Shown one piece after another: positions 1 through 11,776 of a DNA stretch of 64,000 bases (within the stretch, counting starts at the first letter, position 1; every line of letters starts with the position of its first letter). The position numbers and the translations under genes were made by a program. The DNA is from Glebionis coronaria (Eukaryota; Streptophyta; Magnoliopsida; Asterales; Asteraceae): assembly GCA_025667525.1 (NCBI GenBank), contig CM046878.1:511136274-511200273 (forward strand). The letters are read 5' to 3'. The notes under the pieces are model-generated. The model was not told where the DNA came from. It worked only from the letters and a program-made list of their open reading frames with translations, and did not search any database.

Positions 1-2317
1 AACAATCTATTTATCAAGGATATTATCAATAATTGTGATTAAGCTCATGACACTAACCCGTTAACTCAATCACCCACGTATAATTACCGGCGTGATTAAG
101 ATGAAACCATTGCCCCTACTAAAGGCATTAGTTGCAATTATACCTTATCTCTTAACACAAGTTATCCGTCCGTAGAGGGTACTCAACGTACTAGCTCTCG
201 TCTCGGATAGGGTCGTCAACCCTATAGTACTATCAATTGTATAAGAGGCTATTTCTAACCCACACGAGTATTAGACAATAGTTAATAGTTCATGAGTATA
301 GGGTCTTATGCAACTAGGTACTCAACACAATTTAGGCAACTTCGGGTCCAACAATCATTCATGTCATATTTTAATTTTATTTAAAACTAGCATGCATCTC
401 CCTCGCGGGTAAAACAATTTAAAACGATAGTAAGCGAGGCTACAAATTCACACCTTATATAGAAGTAGTCGACGTAACGGATGACGATCACCAACGATGA
501 GGATGTCCGGGAAATTCAATCACGTGCCTAACAAACAACACGTAATGAGTCAATCTCATTTATATATATAACTCTAAGTAATGTATAATACATACATGTT
601 AGTCAATTGTCATTATTTCTAACTCACGCCAAAAACCAAAACAAGTAATCGTTACAAGACTTATACCATTTATCTATGTTATTAAAGTTGATTTCCATTT
701 TATATTTTTGCCGGTACTTACCAAAAGTACGGGCTATTTACTAAGATTTAAGAACTTCTATAAATTAAAAGAAAATTCACAAAAATACCTCATGACCTGT
801 ATAAAATCCATATTTAATCCCATAAAAAGTTTTCACTTCTATGACTCGTTACACATCACATTACTAGACGTACACATTTTGGACTGATTTTGCACTTCTA
901 AATTGTAGGCTTGTTTGACCCATCTAAAATACACCATTGACCAATTCAACACCTAAGTCTAAAAATAGACTCTAAAATGAAGGTTTAGAACCAACTAACA
1001 ACTTTTAATCATTTTTAAAACTCTATCTATGGTCCCCAGAATTTGACCCAAAACCAAACACAAATTCGGATTATGTTGGTTCTCATCTCCTGGTACACGT
1101 ATTTTCAAAATTGCATAACTTTTGACTCGTTTGGAGTCGTGAGCTCTACCTTATACCAAAACGTAGCTAAGACAAAGCCCTAAAACTATTTTTTATGTTT
1201 ACAACCTGTGTTTAAACTTAAGATTTTCAAAAATACCCTTAAACAATCTACTTAAAAATTACTACTTTAAAATCACCCTAACACTTGATTCCATTCCATT
1301 TTAGCATTACCTAGGATAATTTTAATCAATCCTAACTACACCCAATCGTTCCAAACAGCCCTAACTACCACCAAATCTTCATAAAAACCAAATCCTAAAA
1401 CAAAAATGCAATGTGTTCTAGTTATTTAAAAACACTTAAAACACTAGCCTAAACATAAACCCATCACAAAATACATCAAACACCATGATCCACCAAACAC
1501 CCCCATTTGGACGTGGGGTGTTGGTGATCAAAACACCCAAACCAAACATGTTTTGGTTAATTAAAATGATGAATTAGCATAATCTAAACACCAATTAAAC
1601 ATGCATTAAGTTTAATTACACAAAATCAAACTTTTGAAAAATCTTTTAATTTTTGGAAAATCATGTTCATGCATGTTGGATTAAAGTATGAAAAAACACT
1701 TACTAATTGATTTAAATAGGTGGTCTTAAATTAGATTTGATCAAAACAAAGTAGAAAAAAAAACAATGGTGGTGGTGTTGATGTAGGCCGACGGCCTAAG
1801 AGAGAAAGGGGAAGGAGGTGGAATTTTTTTGAAATGAATTTTGAATGTGTGTTTCCCATTTCTCCTTTTTGTAATGTGGGCCTTTTGTGAAATTTAGGTA
1901 TTCTTTGGGCCTCATATTTAAACGACACCAATAATTTGGGGGAAACGACTTATTAGTCGACTTTGAAAATTTTGCGGGAGTCGGGGGTCGCCCCGAACAC
2001 TCGAAAATACATTTAAAACAATTTTAACGCACCCAGAATAAAATAAAACGCACCCGACTCGACTTAATATGAACCAAAAATAAAATTCTCGAAAAATAAT
2101 AATATCGTCAAAACGATAATACAACATGGAAATTTGGCATCCGTTGGGATCGTAGCCGTCGTCGTCTTCCTTAAATCGTCAATCATCAAGATTACGACCT
2201 TAAGCATCGGTTTCAACTTAAACCAAATATATAGTAAACGAAATTTCTTAAAAATTTAAAAAATATTAGTAATTTAAGGTAAAAATTAATGACCTCGGGT
2301 TTTGGGTATCACAGATG
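1..2317 (-). repeat. probable long Ty3/gypsy LTR (partial, minus strand)
   Basis: No gene is visible here. Read on the minus strand, the segment starts at 2317 with TGTGATACCCAAAA followed by an AT-rich stretch, GGGTGCGTTTTA and a GTTCGGGGCGACCCC palindrome. From memory this resembles the start of long chromovirus (Tekay-type) LTRs of composite plants. The other LTR end lies beyond the window, so the flanking duplication cannot be tested. Neither a primer-binding site nor a polypurine tract is seen next to 2317, so this would be the outer edge of a 5' LTR or a solo LTR. Short ORFs in it look random. Confidence 0.35.
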
Positions 2318-2806
2318 GGCTGCATAGGGAACGCCAAATCTAGTTGAAAAGGAGACGAATAATAATGAAACAGAAGCATTTAAATCCACTACTTTACATG
2401 GGTACAATGCTAGTCTCAATTAATAGTTTTTAAGCTAGATACAATAGTAAAAGCAATATTATGAAAAAAAATGCGGATAAGCATAAGCAGTATCGATTAT
2501 CGCAACTGCTTAAAACTAGCAACCAAAACAGCCTCAAAATGGGTGTAATTTGATTGTTTAAAAAGTGGTATTACCAAAAGGGATAATGGTAAGGCAACTA
2601 GGACATGTTTTGGGGTGAAAATGGTCATAGGGTACCTCGGTTAGGCCGCGCGTACCACCTCTATAGTTCAATTCTAAATAAACCTAAAGTGGCCAAGCCA
2701 ACTTCCTCAAAAGTGGGTGAGACCAGTGAATTAGTCTGCGAAAAAGGTCGGAAACCAAAAAACAAACCCAATAATACAAAAACAAATGATTGTAATTAAA
2801 AAGAAG
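2318..2806. other. intergenic, nothing recognised
   Basis: AT-rich sequence with no ORF resembling a known protein, no terminal repeats and no RNA gene that I can see. Confidence 0.4.
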
Positions 2807-3082
2807 AGAGAATTGCATAAATCGTCCCGAAAGTTTGATCATTTTGCAGGTTTTGTCCCAAATATTTTGAAAGTGCTGATATCGTCCCAAAATCAAACTA
2901 TTTTTCAAATTTTCATCCTTGAAGTTTGATATCGTGCATGTTTCGTCCCAAATGTTTTGGCTATTTTACGTGTTTCGTCCCAAGCAATATCCCCATTAAG
3001 GACGATTCTTGCACTTTCATAACATTTAGGACAAAACATGCAATTTGGCCATACTTTAGGGACGATTTATGCAATTTACTCT
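2807..3082. mobile_element. MULE-type MITE, 276 bp
   Basis: The ends are inverted repeats: the left end reads AGAGAATTGCATAAATCGTC and the right end, reversed, AGAGTAAATTGCATAAATCG, sharing an 18-base block that ends in CGTCCC. The interior repeats the CGTCCC theme in both orientations. The flanks AAAAAGAAG (2798-2806) and AAAAAGAAA (3083-3091) match at 8 of 9 bases, the duplication length typical of Mutator-like elements. It has no coding capacity. The superfamily call is inferred from duplication length and could be wrong because the flank is A-rich. Confidence 0.6.
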
Positions 3083-4090
3083 AAAAAGAAAGAAAGTGAA
3101 GAAAAACCTTGTTGTAAAAGAGATGTGAATCGAGAATGTCATCAAAAGACCACAAAAGAATGATTTTAGTAAACTCATCTTCATGATCCTCTCCCAAACA
3201 CCCTCCTTCTTCCATAATCACCTCAAAATTATAATGCAACTCTTTTTTTAACAAACTGTGTGATATTTGTTTTTATTTATTTTTGTTAACGAGATAGAAT
3301 GGGGTTTCTTTGTTAATTATACGAGGGTTTTGAAGAAAAGCAGAGGGGAGGGTAAAAAAGACTGATTTTAGTGTACAAGTTTTTCTATGCATAAATGTAC
3401 AACATTGTATAGCAGGACTTATGGGTATTGATTTATTTTTGTCCTTATTGGATTCTTGGTGACCATTCGTGTAAGGCCGCATGTGTATCTCTTATTTTGA
3501 TAAGCAATAGTGAGGTAGTTAGTGAGGTTGCAACTGTTTATTCAAGTGCGAATGTAAGGGCTTGTTTCTTGATTTTTTTTATTATGGTTATGATTTAATA
3601 TAAACAGTTTTAATGTTATTTAATATTTTAAATTACTTTTTATTAAGTACTGTAATAAGAAAATATTTTTTATATGCTTAATAAAATTAATTTTTTTCTT
3701 ATTAACTTAGTTAACATCACCTAAGTCATGCTTTTGATGATGCGTCATATTGGTGTGAATGATGGATGACTAATATGTGTAATGCATTAGTATGGAAATG
3801 TAGTTTAAAATGATGGTTAAACTTCGCAACTCATAAGATGTATTATTATAGATATATTGTATATAGTTTCTCTTAAATATCCGGTGATTATTTTTTTATC
3901 AATTAAATTCATGTAAAGTAGAAAAAAATAGAATTGAAATAAATAAAAGTATTAAAAATGGAAAAAAAACAAAAAATAATAAATATAGCAAAATAAATGC
4001 TGAAATAAAAAGAACAAAATTTTAGAAATATGGTGAAATTATATAATGAAAAAATAAATGAATTAAAATATATTTTAGTTCTAAAATAAA
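3083..4090. other. intergenic, nothing recognised
   Basis: Very AT-rich from about 3550 onward. ORFs on both strands are short and low in complexity. No repeat boundary or RNA gene is seen. Confidence 0.4.
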
Positions 4091-4470
4091 TGTGAAAGCT
4101 CTGAGTTTTATGGACATTAACAGCAACCACATAAGAACCAAAAGGAGTGTGGGCATTGCTCCGAGTAGAGATAGGAGCTTGATGCGGTTTACTTGGACGT
4201 TCATAGCGAACGACATTAGCATGAATGTGAAACCATCCAACCCAAAGACTACACAGGTTCCCTATTAACCGATCAAGATCATCAACCGTAATAAAACACA
4301 CAAAATGAAACCGCTTACTAGCTTTAGACTTGTGATTAGTAATGAAAACATTGACAACCTTGCCATAGACCCCACATAGTTTCTATAAATCTTAGGACCC
4401 GAAATTGTCTGCAAAATTAGTAACATACAACGATTTGGAAATACGAATTACATGATCTTTCTTCGAGCGA
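4091..4470 (-). pseudogene. decayed RRM domain (possible LINE ORF1 or RNA-binding protein remnant)
   Basis: Minus-strand translation gives an RNA-recognition-motif pattern: an RNP2-like SLYVTNF near 4430-4410, a linker with two in-frame stops (about 4380-4400), then GKVVNVFITNHKSKASKRF leading into an RNP1-like KRFHFVCF near 4310, then VDDLDRLIGNL. An open frame persists to about 4090, where it runs into AT-rich noise. In plants this RRM type occurs in first ORFs of some L1-type LINEs and in host RNA-binding proteins, and the sequence does not decide between them. The stops and missing C-terminus make it a pseudogene. No zinc knuckle or reverse transcriptase lies next to it. Confidence 0.55.
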
Positions 4471-4507
4471 TGGGAATACATAATGCTACAGAAATAACCC
4501 AAATCGA

Positions 4508-4889
4508 ATAAAAGAGGGATAAAGGATTAAATCAAAAGGACCTGTCCCAAGTTAATAAGCGATCACCACTAAGATAGGGAGCACAAGTGCAAGTCTACCC
4601 CGCTCACAATTTATATGTCGAGATCCGAAACCAATCAAATAAATCACGATAATCCCAATGTTATTCAACACAGGAAAGTAAAGATCAAAGAGAATGAAGA
4701 TCTAAATGAACCCAGATCAAATAAAAGAGGGATAACGGATTGAATCAAAAGGATTTGTCCCAAGTTAATAAGCGATCACCACTAAAAATAGGGAGGACGA
4801 GTGCAAGCCTACCCCCGCTCACAACTTATATATCAAGATCAAAATCCAATCAAAAAATCACAAAGATCACAATGTTATTCAACCCATAA
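4508..4889. repeat. direct duplication, two about 170-bp copies
   Basis: A block beginning ATAAAAGAGGGATAA at 4508 recurs at 4721 (offset 213 bp). Shared stretches include CCCAAGTTAATAAGCGATCA and CAATGTTATTCAAC. The copies differ at perhaps a tenth of positions by eye, so the duplication is not recent. No coding content. Confidence 0.75.
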
Positions 4890-5113
4890 AAATAAAAAAA
4901 CGAATCGTGGGAAGATCTATTGATATGAAGAAGAAAAAAGATTAAATTAATGATGTATAAGAGGGGAGATTTACCAAGGATGGATCCAAAAACAACCGCC
5001 AATGTTGACCTAAGAAATACGTGGATCGAATTTAGTATGATGATTGGATAAAATTTAGTATGATGCGATCGTTCTCATTGAAACAATTTTATGTAAAAAA
5101 TAATAACGGCATC

Positions 5114-5413
5114 TAGGGCTGAGCATGGCAGACCCAAAACCGGCCTGGACTGGAAAAATCGGACCGGACCGAATTGAACCGAACCATACAATTTTGGTCC
5201 AGCCTTTGTTCCGAGGTTTTGGACAAATTCGCTCCTCAGTCCGGTTCGGTTTTACAAAAAATCTTATCAATTTTGCCTAATAGGACCTGACCGAACCGGA
5301 CCAGAACGGACTATTTCAGACCGGTCTGGGTCTGGGGTTTCGGACCATTTCGGTTATCGGTCCGGTCCGGTCTTGGCCGGTCTGGACCGGTCCTGGACCG
5401 ATGCTTAGCCCTA
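5114..5413. mobile_element. hAT-type MITE, 300 bp
   Basis: Terminal inverted repeats are TAGGGCTGAGCAT (5114-5126) and ATGCTTAGCCCTA (5401-5413), one mismatch in 13. Flanks are ACGGCATC (5106-5113) and ATGGCATC (5414-5421), 7 of 8 identical, the duplication length of hAT elements. TAGGG...CCCTA ends also fit hAT. The interior is a degenerate array of GGTCCGGT/ACCGGACC words on both strands. No transposase is present, so movement would have needed one supplied in trans. Confidence 0.8.
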
Positions 5414-5695
5414 ATGGCATCATATGGATTTGAACTAAGACGCCATTTTTGACCTTTAGTTCCTTATTGAATGTGTTCTCTAATCGTTCGCTATCACCAC
5501 AAATCAACTTAGATTAAGTTTATAAAGAGATCATACGGTTTTCACTATCATGTATTCTAGAGAAAAAAACTGAAACTTTGACGACATAGTGAAACAGATT
5601 TTGGGATGAGATATGAGTCTAGCCTATTCTAGATTTAGGCGTTGTAAATGAGTATGGGAAATGCTAAAACCACTTACAAACTTCTACAAACCTTT

Positions 5696-5795
5696 TTACA
5701 AAGTGATGTGTCATTTAATTAGTGGAGACATGAAAGAGAGAGAATTCAAAAGTAGCATATATAATGCCATTAATTACATGACACATCACTTTGTA
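5696..5795. repeat. short foldback with 18-bp arms
   Basis: TACAAAGTGATGTGTCAT (5697-5714) is the exact reverse complement of ATGACACATCACTTTGTA (5778-5795), separated by 63 bp. It may be the core of a small MITE. Outer ends and flanking duplication are unclear. It is followed at 5806-5821 by 16 consecutive G residues, where base count may be unreliable. Confidence 0.6.
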
Positions 5796-6154
5796 GAAAC
5801 TAGAAGGGGGGGGGGGGGGGGTTGAATAGTTTCTCTTCGGTTTATGTCCTAATTAAAATTCCTTTCAATTAGGTTTGTCTTAAAACTACCTTTTACTTGA
5901 AAGCTAGTTGCACAATGATTAGTTTCATTTCTAATGCATTAACAATGACTAGTAATAGATGTGAATGATATGATAGTAAGAATAAGTAAAGAGAAAGTAA
6001 AAAATGACCTAATTGGAAGACACCAAGATTTATAGTGGTTCGGAAACGAAGATCTATCTTCGTTCCTACTCCACTCATCGCGTACACCTTACTCGAGATT
6101 TTCACTTGTCCACAAGCTCCCTTCTTGGCGGAGAAAACCTTACAACGTCGCTTA

Positions 6155-6320
6155 CACAACGTCGCCTACTTCACCATTTTACGACACAAGGCTAGATGTC
6201 GAGTTCTAATCGAAAGATAGAACTAATCTTCACAACGTTTCCTACTTCACCATTTAACTACACAAGGCTAGATGTCGAGTTCTAATCAAAAGGTAGAACC
6301 GATCTTCACAATGTTGCCTA
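6155..6320. repeat. 76-bp tandem repeat, about 2.2 copies
   Basis: The unit starts CACAACGT and contains GCTAGATGTCGAGTTCTAAT. Copies begin at 6155, 6231 and (partial) 6307, all 76 bp apart. The surrounding 5.8-6.4 kb carries no recognised gene. Confidence 0.8.
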
Positions 6321-7300
6321 CTAATATTTTTTTGTTAGTGAAGTTCGTTTTCTCTCGGTCTTATCGAATTGATATAACTATTTCAAGTATGACTTAATTG
6401 TTTTTGGTAATAAAAGATTGAATGGTATTTATGTCTAATTGGCAAAAAGCAACTAAAAAGGTAAAAATATTAACTAATCTACGTATACGTACTACACTAA
6501 AAACATTTAGCACTTATCACAATTAAATGCACAAAATATAAAAAATGCAAAATACAAATTTATACTACAAATTCAAAATACCAATTACAAAATTTAAAAC
6601 TAAATCTATTATTATAAAAGTAAAATATAACTTGCTAAACTGTTAATATCCTAAGCAAAATATAGCAGGCCCAACATGCAAATTTCAGTCCAACAACCAA
6701 AATCTAACTAAATGCTAACAAAGGACTAACGAAGGACTATTACTGCAACAAAGCATATAGCAATGGAGGGCTAAACTAGTAAACTAACAAAACTTACACA
6801 GAACTTAAAACTCACTACTAATCTATCTTACTGTAACAGTATCCTTAAGGCTTTATCTAAAATGAATTTCAGCTTTTCTAAAAAGCTGGATGCTTAACCA
6901 ATTGGAAACTGATACTGACTGCAAGGTAAACATCCAGTAAAAACAATTTGAACTCCTATATTACGCTAATCTGTTACTACATATAACGACTCCTAACCTC
7001 TTTGTATCTTACAATCCCAATCACTCATGAACAGGTATAATACAAGAAACAAGATGAAAATTACATGAATCAAACATGTACTAAAATCATTTACTTAACA
7101 CAATGTATCTAAACAAGTTAAGCAGGTTACCCTAGTTCTTACACTACCATTACATCTACTAGTATTTGCAGAATGAAAAATGCGCTTAACCTAGCATAGG
7201 GAAACTCTATACTACAGCTACAGCTATACAGATTACACTTTAATCAAACTAGGCAGATTACACTTTAAATTTGTAGGGAAAAAAATAGAATGCAGAAAAA
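6321..7300. other. intergenic, nothing recognised
   Basis: AT-rich sequence without a credible ORF. It may include the distal part of the Athila C LTR described next, whose left boundary I could not place. Confidence 0.3.
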
Positions 7301-8947
7301 TAGAACACGCTTAACCATGACATCCGAAGCCAGTCCTTTGATGTCGAGAAGCGCGGCGCTGAGCCGGCTTAAAAAAACGCTTATCCTTCACACTAAACCT
7401 ACTGCACTGCAACCTTGATCTTCAAACTGCAGCTCGACTACTAAATCCTCCAACTAAATAACTTCTAACTCGCTACTCCATCAACAGAACTTGTAACCTT
7501 CAATTCAAAAAACCTGCAAAACAGAAACAAAGCAAGAAAAACTGGACGAAACCTATCTCCTCAATTTGCTACAGTACCTGCAAACATCAAACTAATATCC
7601 TATCCTTATAGAGATACTAAACTAATCTCAAATTCTAGCTACCAAATGCTTCTTAACTGATTTAAGCTTGAACAGAACAAAGTTTATGAAAAACAGAGAA
7701 AGTAGAAATTGAGATTGAAAGACCTTTCATTAATGGAGGTAATTTTATAACAGATTTCTAACAAATTTGTGACTAACTGAATCTGAATTAATAAACTTGA
7801 AAGCAGAATCTCGAAAGAACTCAAAATGAAATTGAAGACTTTAAAGGCTTATATAACAGAAAGTAAGAACAAAGCTCGAGAAAAACTCTGAGATTTCATT
7901 AATGGTGAAAACTGAAACGGTTACAACTGAAAATTGAATCAGTTACAAACTCAAATCAAACTATTGAAGTCATTTATATCACTAAGATCATATCAAAAAC
8001 TCTCTAAGAAGCTCGAAATCAAGACATTAATATGAAATAGAAAGAGAGTTATTGAGGAAACTATGAATTTCATTAATGGTGAAAAGGAAATCATACGGTT
8101 ACAACTACTTTAACTAATTCAGTTAAAGATTTTAACAAGAAAAGTAAAAGAAGCTTAACTTTCTAACTAACTCTAACCTAGCTAAGTGTAAATCTACACC
8201 TAAGCTAACCGATTGAAGTGAGGGTCTTCGTCTTTATTTATAGCCGTCAAGAGAGGAGAGGTGTGGCGTGGCTCCACCAATCAGCATCATCCACGTGTAA
8301 ATACGAGGATAAACTCATCCTTCTTCTTCATCACATTTGGGGGTTTTCTCGTTCTTGAATCTTGATCTAATTAATTGCTACCATCTTGTAGAGGAGAAGG
8401 AGATGAGCGTTTTTGATTCTTTAAGTTTATCTTCAATCCTTCTTGATTGTTCATGAAAATGAGTTGCAGGTTTGATGGTGAAAAGAGATGAAGAATCGTC
8501 GGTTTCTTTCTCTCTCTTCTTTGGAGAAGAAAACGTGAATGTGTTTGTGTGTTTGACCGGACCTTGGTCAATGACCAAAGTAAATAAAATTATTTCCCTT
8601 ATTTGCCTTTTTGGTCCCTCATCTTTGTTACTTTTGCAATTCCAAACTTGAATCTTTTTCTACTTGCATTTGAAAGGTTTAAACATTGTAATTTCAGCAA
8701 CTTGAGTCCTTGATCTTTAACAATATGGCATGATTGGTCCTTGAAGCATCTTTCGTCCTTTTCTTCGTCTTTTATCATGAAAATCCCTTGAAAACGTGTA
8801 TTTGCTCCAAAATGCATCTTATTTACCTGAAACACAGAAAACACAAATACACGCGTAATTCTGATAATTTATAGTTAAATATTATGTATTTGACTGTGTT
8901 TTTAGTGGTATTTGGATCATAATTGATGAGTGTTTTCACACTTATCA
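7300..8947 (-). repeat. Athila C 3' LTR (minus strand, left boundary uncertain)
   Basis: On the minus strand the LTR starts at 8947 with TGATAAGTGTGAAAACACTC, closely matching the Athila A LTR start at 14983 (TGATAGGTGTGAAAACACCC). A TATA-like TATAAATAAA lies at 8242-8233 (minus), about 700 bp into the LTR, where a Ty3 promoter would be expected. Three variants of TTTCATTAATGG occur within 7727-8085. The downstream end is not recognised. 7300 is a guess based on the 1717-bp LTR of A. Confidence 0.5.
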
Positions 8948-9063
8948 ACTCCCCTCCACTTGACCATTGCCATGACCTCATGCAATGCAGCATTTTAAAG
9001 CACCAAGTTACACTTTTCTCATAATTAACCCACCTTGGCAAATATGGAATGCATCTACGCTAC
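8948..9063 (-). mobile_element. Athila C polypurine tract and 3' internal stub
   Basis: The reverse complement of 8948-8961 is AAGTGGAGGGGAGT, a purine-rich tract ending directly at the LTR. It parallels AAGTGTAGGGGATT in element A, and the shared upstream words (GCATTGCATGAGG, CATGGCAATGGT) also match A near 24470. At 9064 this internal sequence is cut by the end of element B, so B appears to have inserted into C. The rest of C is not seen on the other side of B. Confidence 0.65.
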
Positions 9064-9389
9064 TGATACACGACTTTTGCGTGGGTGGAAGTGAAGTGAA
9101 ATGATAGATGAATCGAAGGTTTGTCGTTGTTTCGATCTCGGTATCTTCTCGAATGGATAACGGTCCAAAGTGGTACTTGTCGTTCTTGGTAACGAATCGT
9201 GGATTTGGGTTTTCTATTCTACTAATAAAAAATTAAATGAGCGTCATTGAGAAATTACAATGAAAACTAAGCAAGGAAAAAATTAAATTAAAAAGTAGAA
9301 AAACACTTGCTAAAAATGAACATTTCGGTAAGCGTGAATTTTATGGAAATTAAAAACGTGATTAAAATGGAAACTTAGAAAAATAAAAT
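9064..9389 (-). repeat. Athila B 3' LTR remnant (326 bp)
   Basis: This block repeats 10875-11200 at an offset of 1811 bp with two differences by eye. On the minus strand it is the last 326 bp of the LTR, ending GTGTATCA at 9064. Its upstream part and all of pol are missing: at 9389/9390 the sequence passes straight into gag. This is the scar of an internal deletion. Confidence 0.8.
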
Positions 9390-10664
9390 TGCAGATTCTT
9401 CACCAACGCATCATTCGTCCGCATGTACGTTTCAACCTCTTGGTTGAAGACCGTAGGTTGCGTAGGAGGAGGTGCTGAATAAGCGGGTAGTTGATAAGGA
9501 GCTTGTTGGTAAACTTGGTTAGAATTCTGAGTTGGGTATGGTTGTCTTTGAGGTGGTTGATATGGAGCTCTAGGTTGTTGATGATTAGGGCGGTTGGCAT
9601 TAGCAGGAGGAAAGCCAGGTGGGGAAACAAAGTTGAAGGAACGATAACTTAGCAAGGTACGGTCTCCTTGAGGGCGGGCTTGATAGCCTCCTTGAGGATA
9701 TGTACCATAGGCTGCATTAACGTTCTCACAAGAGTAGTCTTGAGTGGCAGTACAAGAGTTATAAGAGTGAGGACCACCGCAGATGTCACAAGATTGACTC
9801 ACAGCATTGACTTGAGCATTTTGAGCATTTATGCTTTTGGTATTGTGGGTGGTTTGAAGAGAAAGAGATTCAAGAAGGGTAGTGATCTTATCAAATCTCT
9901 TGTCATTGTCACTAGTGCTAGCACTAGCGACATTGGTCCTAGTACTCTTGGTTTGCACACGAGACTTATTTTCAATAATATCCCACGCTGCATTACAAGT
10001 TTTGGCCAAAAGATTACCCCCCCGCGGCACTGTTTAGTGAATCTTGGTCCGTCATTCTTAAAACATTATAAAAAGTATTGATTTGATGCACCTTGGTAAA
10101 ACCATGTGGTGGGCATTTTCTCAAAAGATCTTTAAAACGGTCCCAAGCTTCACTAAAAGTTTCATCGTACTTTTGTTCGAAATTAATGATTTCATTCCGC
10201 AAAGCGGTAGTACGAGAGGGTGGGAAAAAGTAATTGATGAATTTGGTCTCAAGATCCGCCCACGTAAGAATACTTTGTGGGGGTTCCTTTGCAAGCCAAT
10301 GCCGGGCTTGTCCCTCTAAGGAGAAAGGAAAGAGTTGTAAGCGTATTACCTCTTGGGGAACATAATTGTACTTCACCGTGTTGGCAAGCTGAATGAACCG
10401 GTGAATGTGGTCATGTGGATCATCCATTGGGCGTCCCAAGAAAGGTTGAGCAGAGACCATTTGTATAAAGCCGGATTTAAGCTCAAAATTATTGGCAGCA
10501 ACGACCAGAATGACAATCGGATCATTATTGGCGTCAACATGCGCTTGCAAAAGCTCAATCATAGGTTGATTTTCCATCGGAGGAATAAGTGGAGGCTCGT
10601 CAACCGGAGGTTGTTGAAGGTTAGAATTCTGATTGGCTTGCTGCGTCTGTGAGCGAGTTTGCAT
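9390..10664 (-). pseudogene. Athila B gag, frameshifted and truncated
   Basis: Structural Gag of a Ty3 Athila-lineage retrotransposon. From ATG at 10664 the frame covers the Athila gag core (PMIELLQAH, then [14 protein letters not shown], then [18 protein letters not shown]), closely parallel to element A. A run of seven G (minus strand, about 10018-10024) where A has six shifts the frame near codon 215. The other frame continues through a [13 protein letters not shown] zinc-knuckle variant and a Pro/Gln-rich tail to 9390, then runs into LTR sequence and stops at 9362. Pol is absent. The homopolymer shift could be a sequencing error, but the lost pol makes the element defective anyway. Confidence 0.9.
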
Positions 10665-10856
10665 GTACCTGCAAAAGACAAATGAAACAAAGAAATATTT
10701 TTGGTTTTTATATGTTTTTCTATTTTTTTGTGTTTTTGAGAATTTTATATTTTTTAGGATTTTTGAAAATCTTTGTTGAAAAGAAAGGAACGTTCACGGC
10801 GAACGGATCCCAAAATCCAATTTTCTCACTAAAAACCGTGAATCGCTACGAAAAGA

Positions 10857-10872
10857 GCCGGCAGCGGCGCCA
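10857..10872 (-). promoter_or_regulatory. primer-binding site of Athila B (tRNA-Asp type)
   Basis: The minus strand reads TGGCGCCGCTGCCGGC two bases after the LTR end at 10875. TGGCGCCG(T/C)TGCCGG is the known Athila primer site, complementary to the 3' end of tRNA-Asp. Confidence 0.85.
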
Positions 10873-10874
10873 TT

Positions 10875-11776
10875 TGATACACGACTTTTGCGTGGGTGGA
10901 AGTGAAGTGAAATGATAGATGAATCGAAGGTTTGTCGTTGTTTCGATCTCGGTATCTTCTCGAATGGATAACGGTCCAAAGTGGTACTTGTCGTTCTTGG
11001 TAACGAATCGTGGATTTGGGTTTTCTATTCTACTAATAAAAAATTAAATGAGCGTCGTTGAGAAATTACAATGAAAACTAAGCAAGGAAAAAATTAAATT
11101 AAAAAGTAGAAAAACACTTGCTAAAAATGAACATTTCGGTAAGCGTGAATTTTATGGAAATTAAAAACGTGATTAAAATGGTAACTTAGAAAAATAAAAT
11201 ATCGAAAGTTAAACTAAGACGAACGAGCAAAAATAACACTAAGAAAATTGGCGGGAAAAATAATTATAAAAATTTAATTTAAAATTTAATTAATTAATTT
11301 CGCAATTAATTTAATTGAATTAATTTCACAATACTTGGAGCATAATTTCGCAATACTGGCAATGCTTGTGGAAGATCTCGCAATCCTCATAAATTCGCAA
11401 TATTATAAGAATTCGCAATATTGTATGATTTCGCAATTAGGTTTAATTCCGCAACTTATGGATTTCGCAATGTTCATAAATTCGCAACTGCATAATTTCG
11501 GAACGTGGAATATAAAAATTCGCAATTAGCACATTTCGCAAACACATCATTTCGCAATATAGAAGGATTTCGCAACTAGGGCTAGAATTCGCAATAGATT
11601 GAATTCGCAACAATGGTAAGATTTCGCAATTAATATTGCGAAATTAATGGAAGCCGGCCATGGAGGTCCAAATTCGGGACAAGGACGATTTTAGGCAACT
11701 TTTAGCAACTTTTCAATGATAATAAGCCAATGAAAACTCCAATAAGCTATGAATAAGCTAAGGGAAAGATCAAGGC
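10875..11776 (-). repeat. Athila B 5' LTR (start truncated)
   Basis: The LTR ends at 10875 (minus strand, ...GTGTATCA) beside the primer-binding site. It runs through an AT-rich part and an array of TTCGCAA words (11299-11643). The expected LTR start (TGATA.GTGTGAAAACAC) is not found before the LINE begins near 11777, so the 5' end is missing. The boundary with the LINE is approximate. Confidence 0.65.
11299..11643. repeat. TTCGCAAT motif array in Athila B LTR
   Basis: By eye there are 14 copies of TTCGCAA on the plus strand (ATTGCGAA-like in the element's own sense), mostly as A(A/T)TTCGCAAT, spaced 13-30 bp, with several one-base variants (CTCGCAAT, TTCCGCAA, TTTCGGAA) and one copy in the other orientation at 11636. 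Spacing is irregular and spacer sequences are unrelated, so this is not a simple tandem satellite. Confidence 0.8.

Noticed and set aside
5806..5821. Poly-G tract as a meaningful element
   Set aside because: A single 16-base homopolymer next to a foldback. Length is unreliable in assemblies and no G-quadruplex spacing is seen.
9668..10652. Plus-strand ORFs of up to 137 codons opposite the Athila B gag
   Set aside because: They are antisense shadows of the gag reading frame and show no protein-family features.
11299..11643. CRISPR or satellite array
   Set aside because: The repeated word is only 7-8 bases with irregular spacing and unrelated spacers, in a plant LTR.
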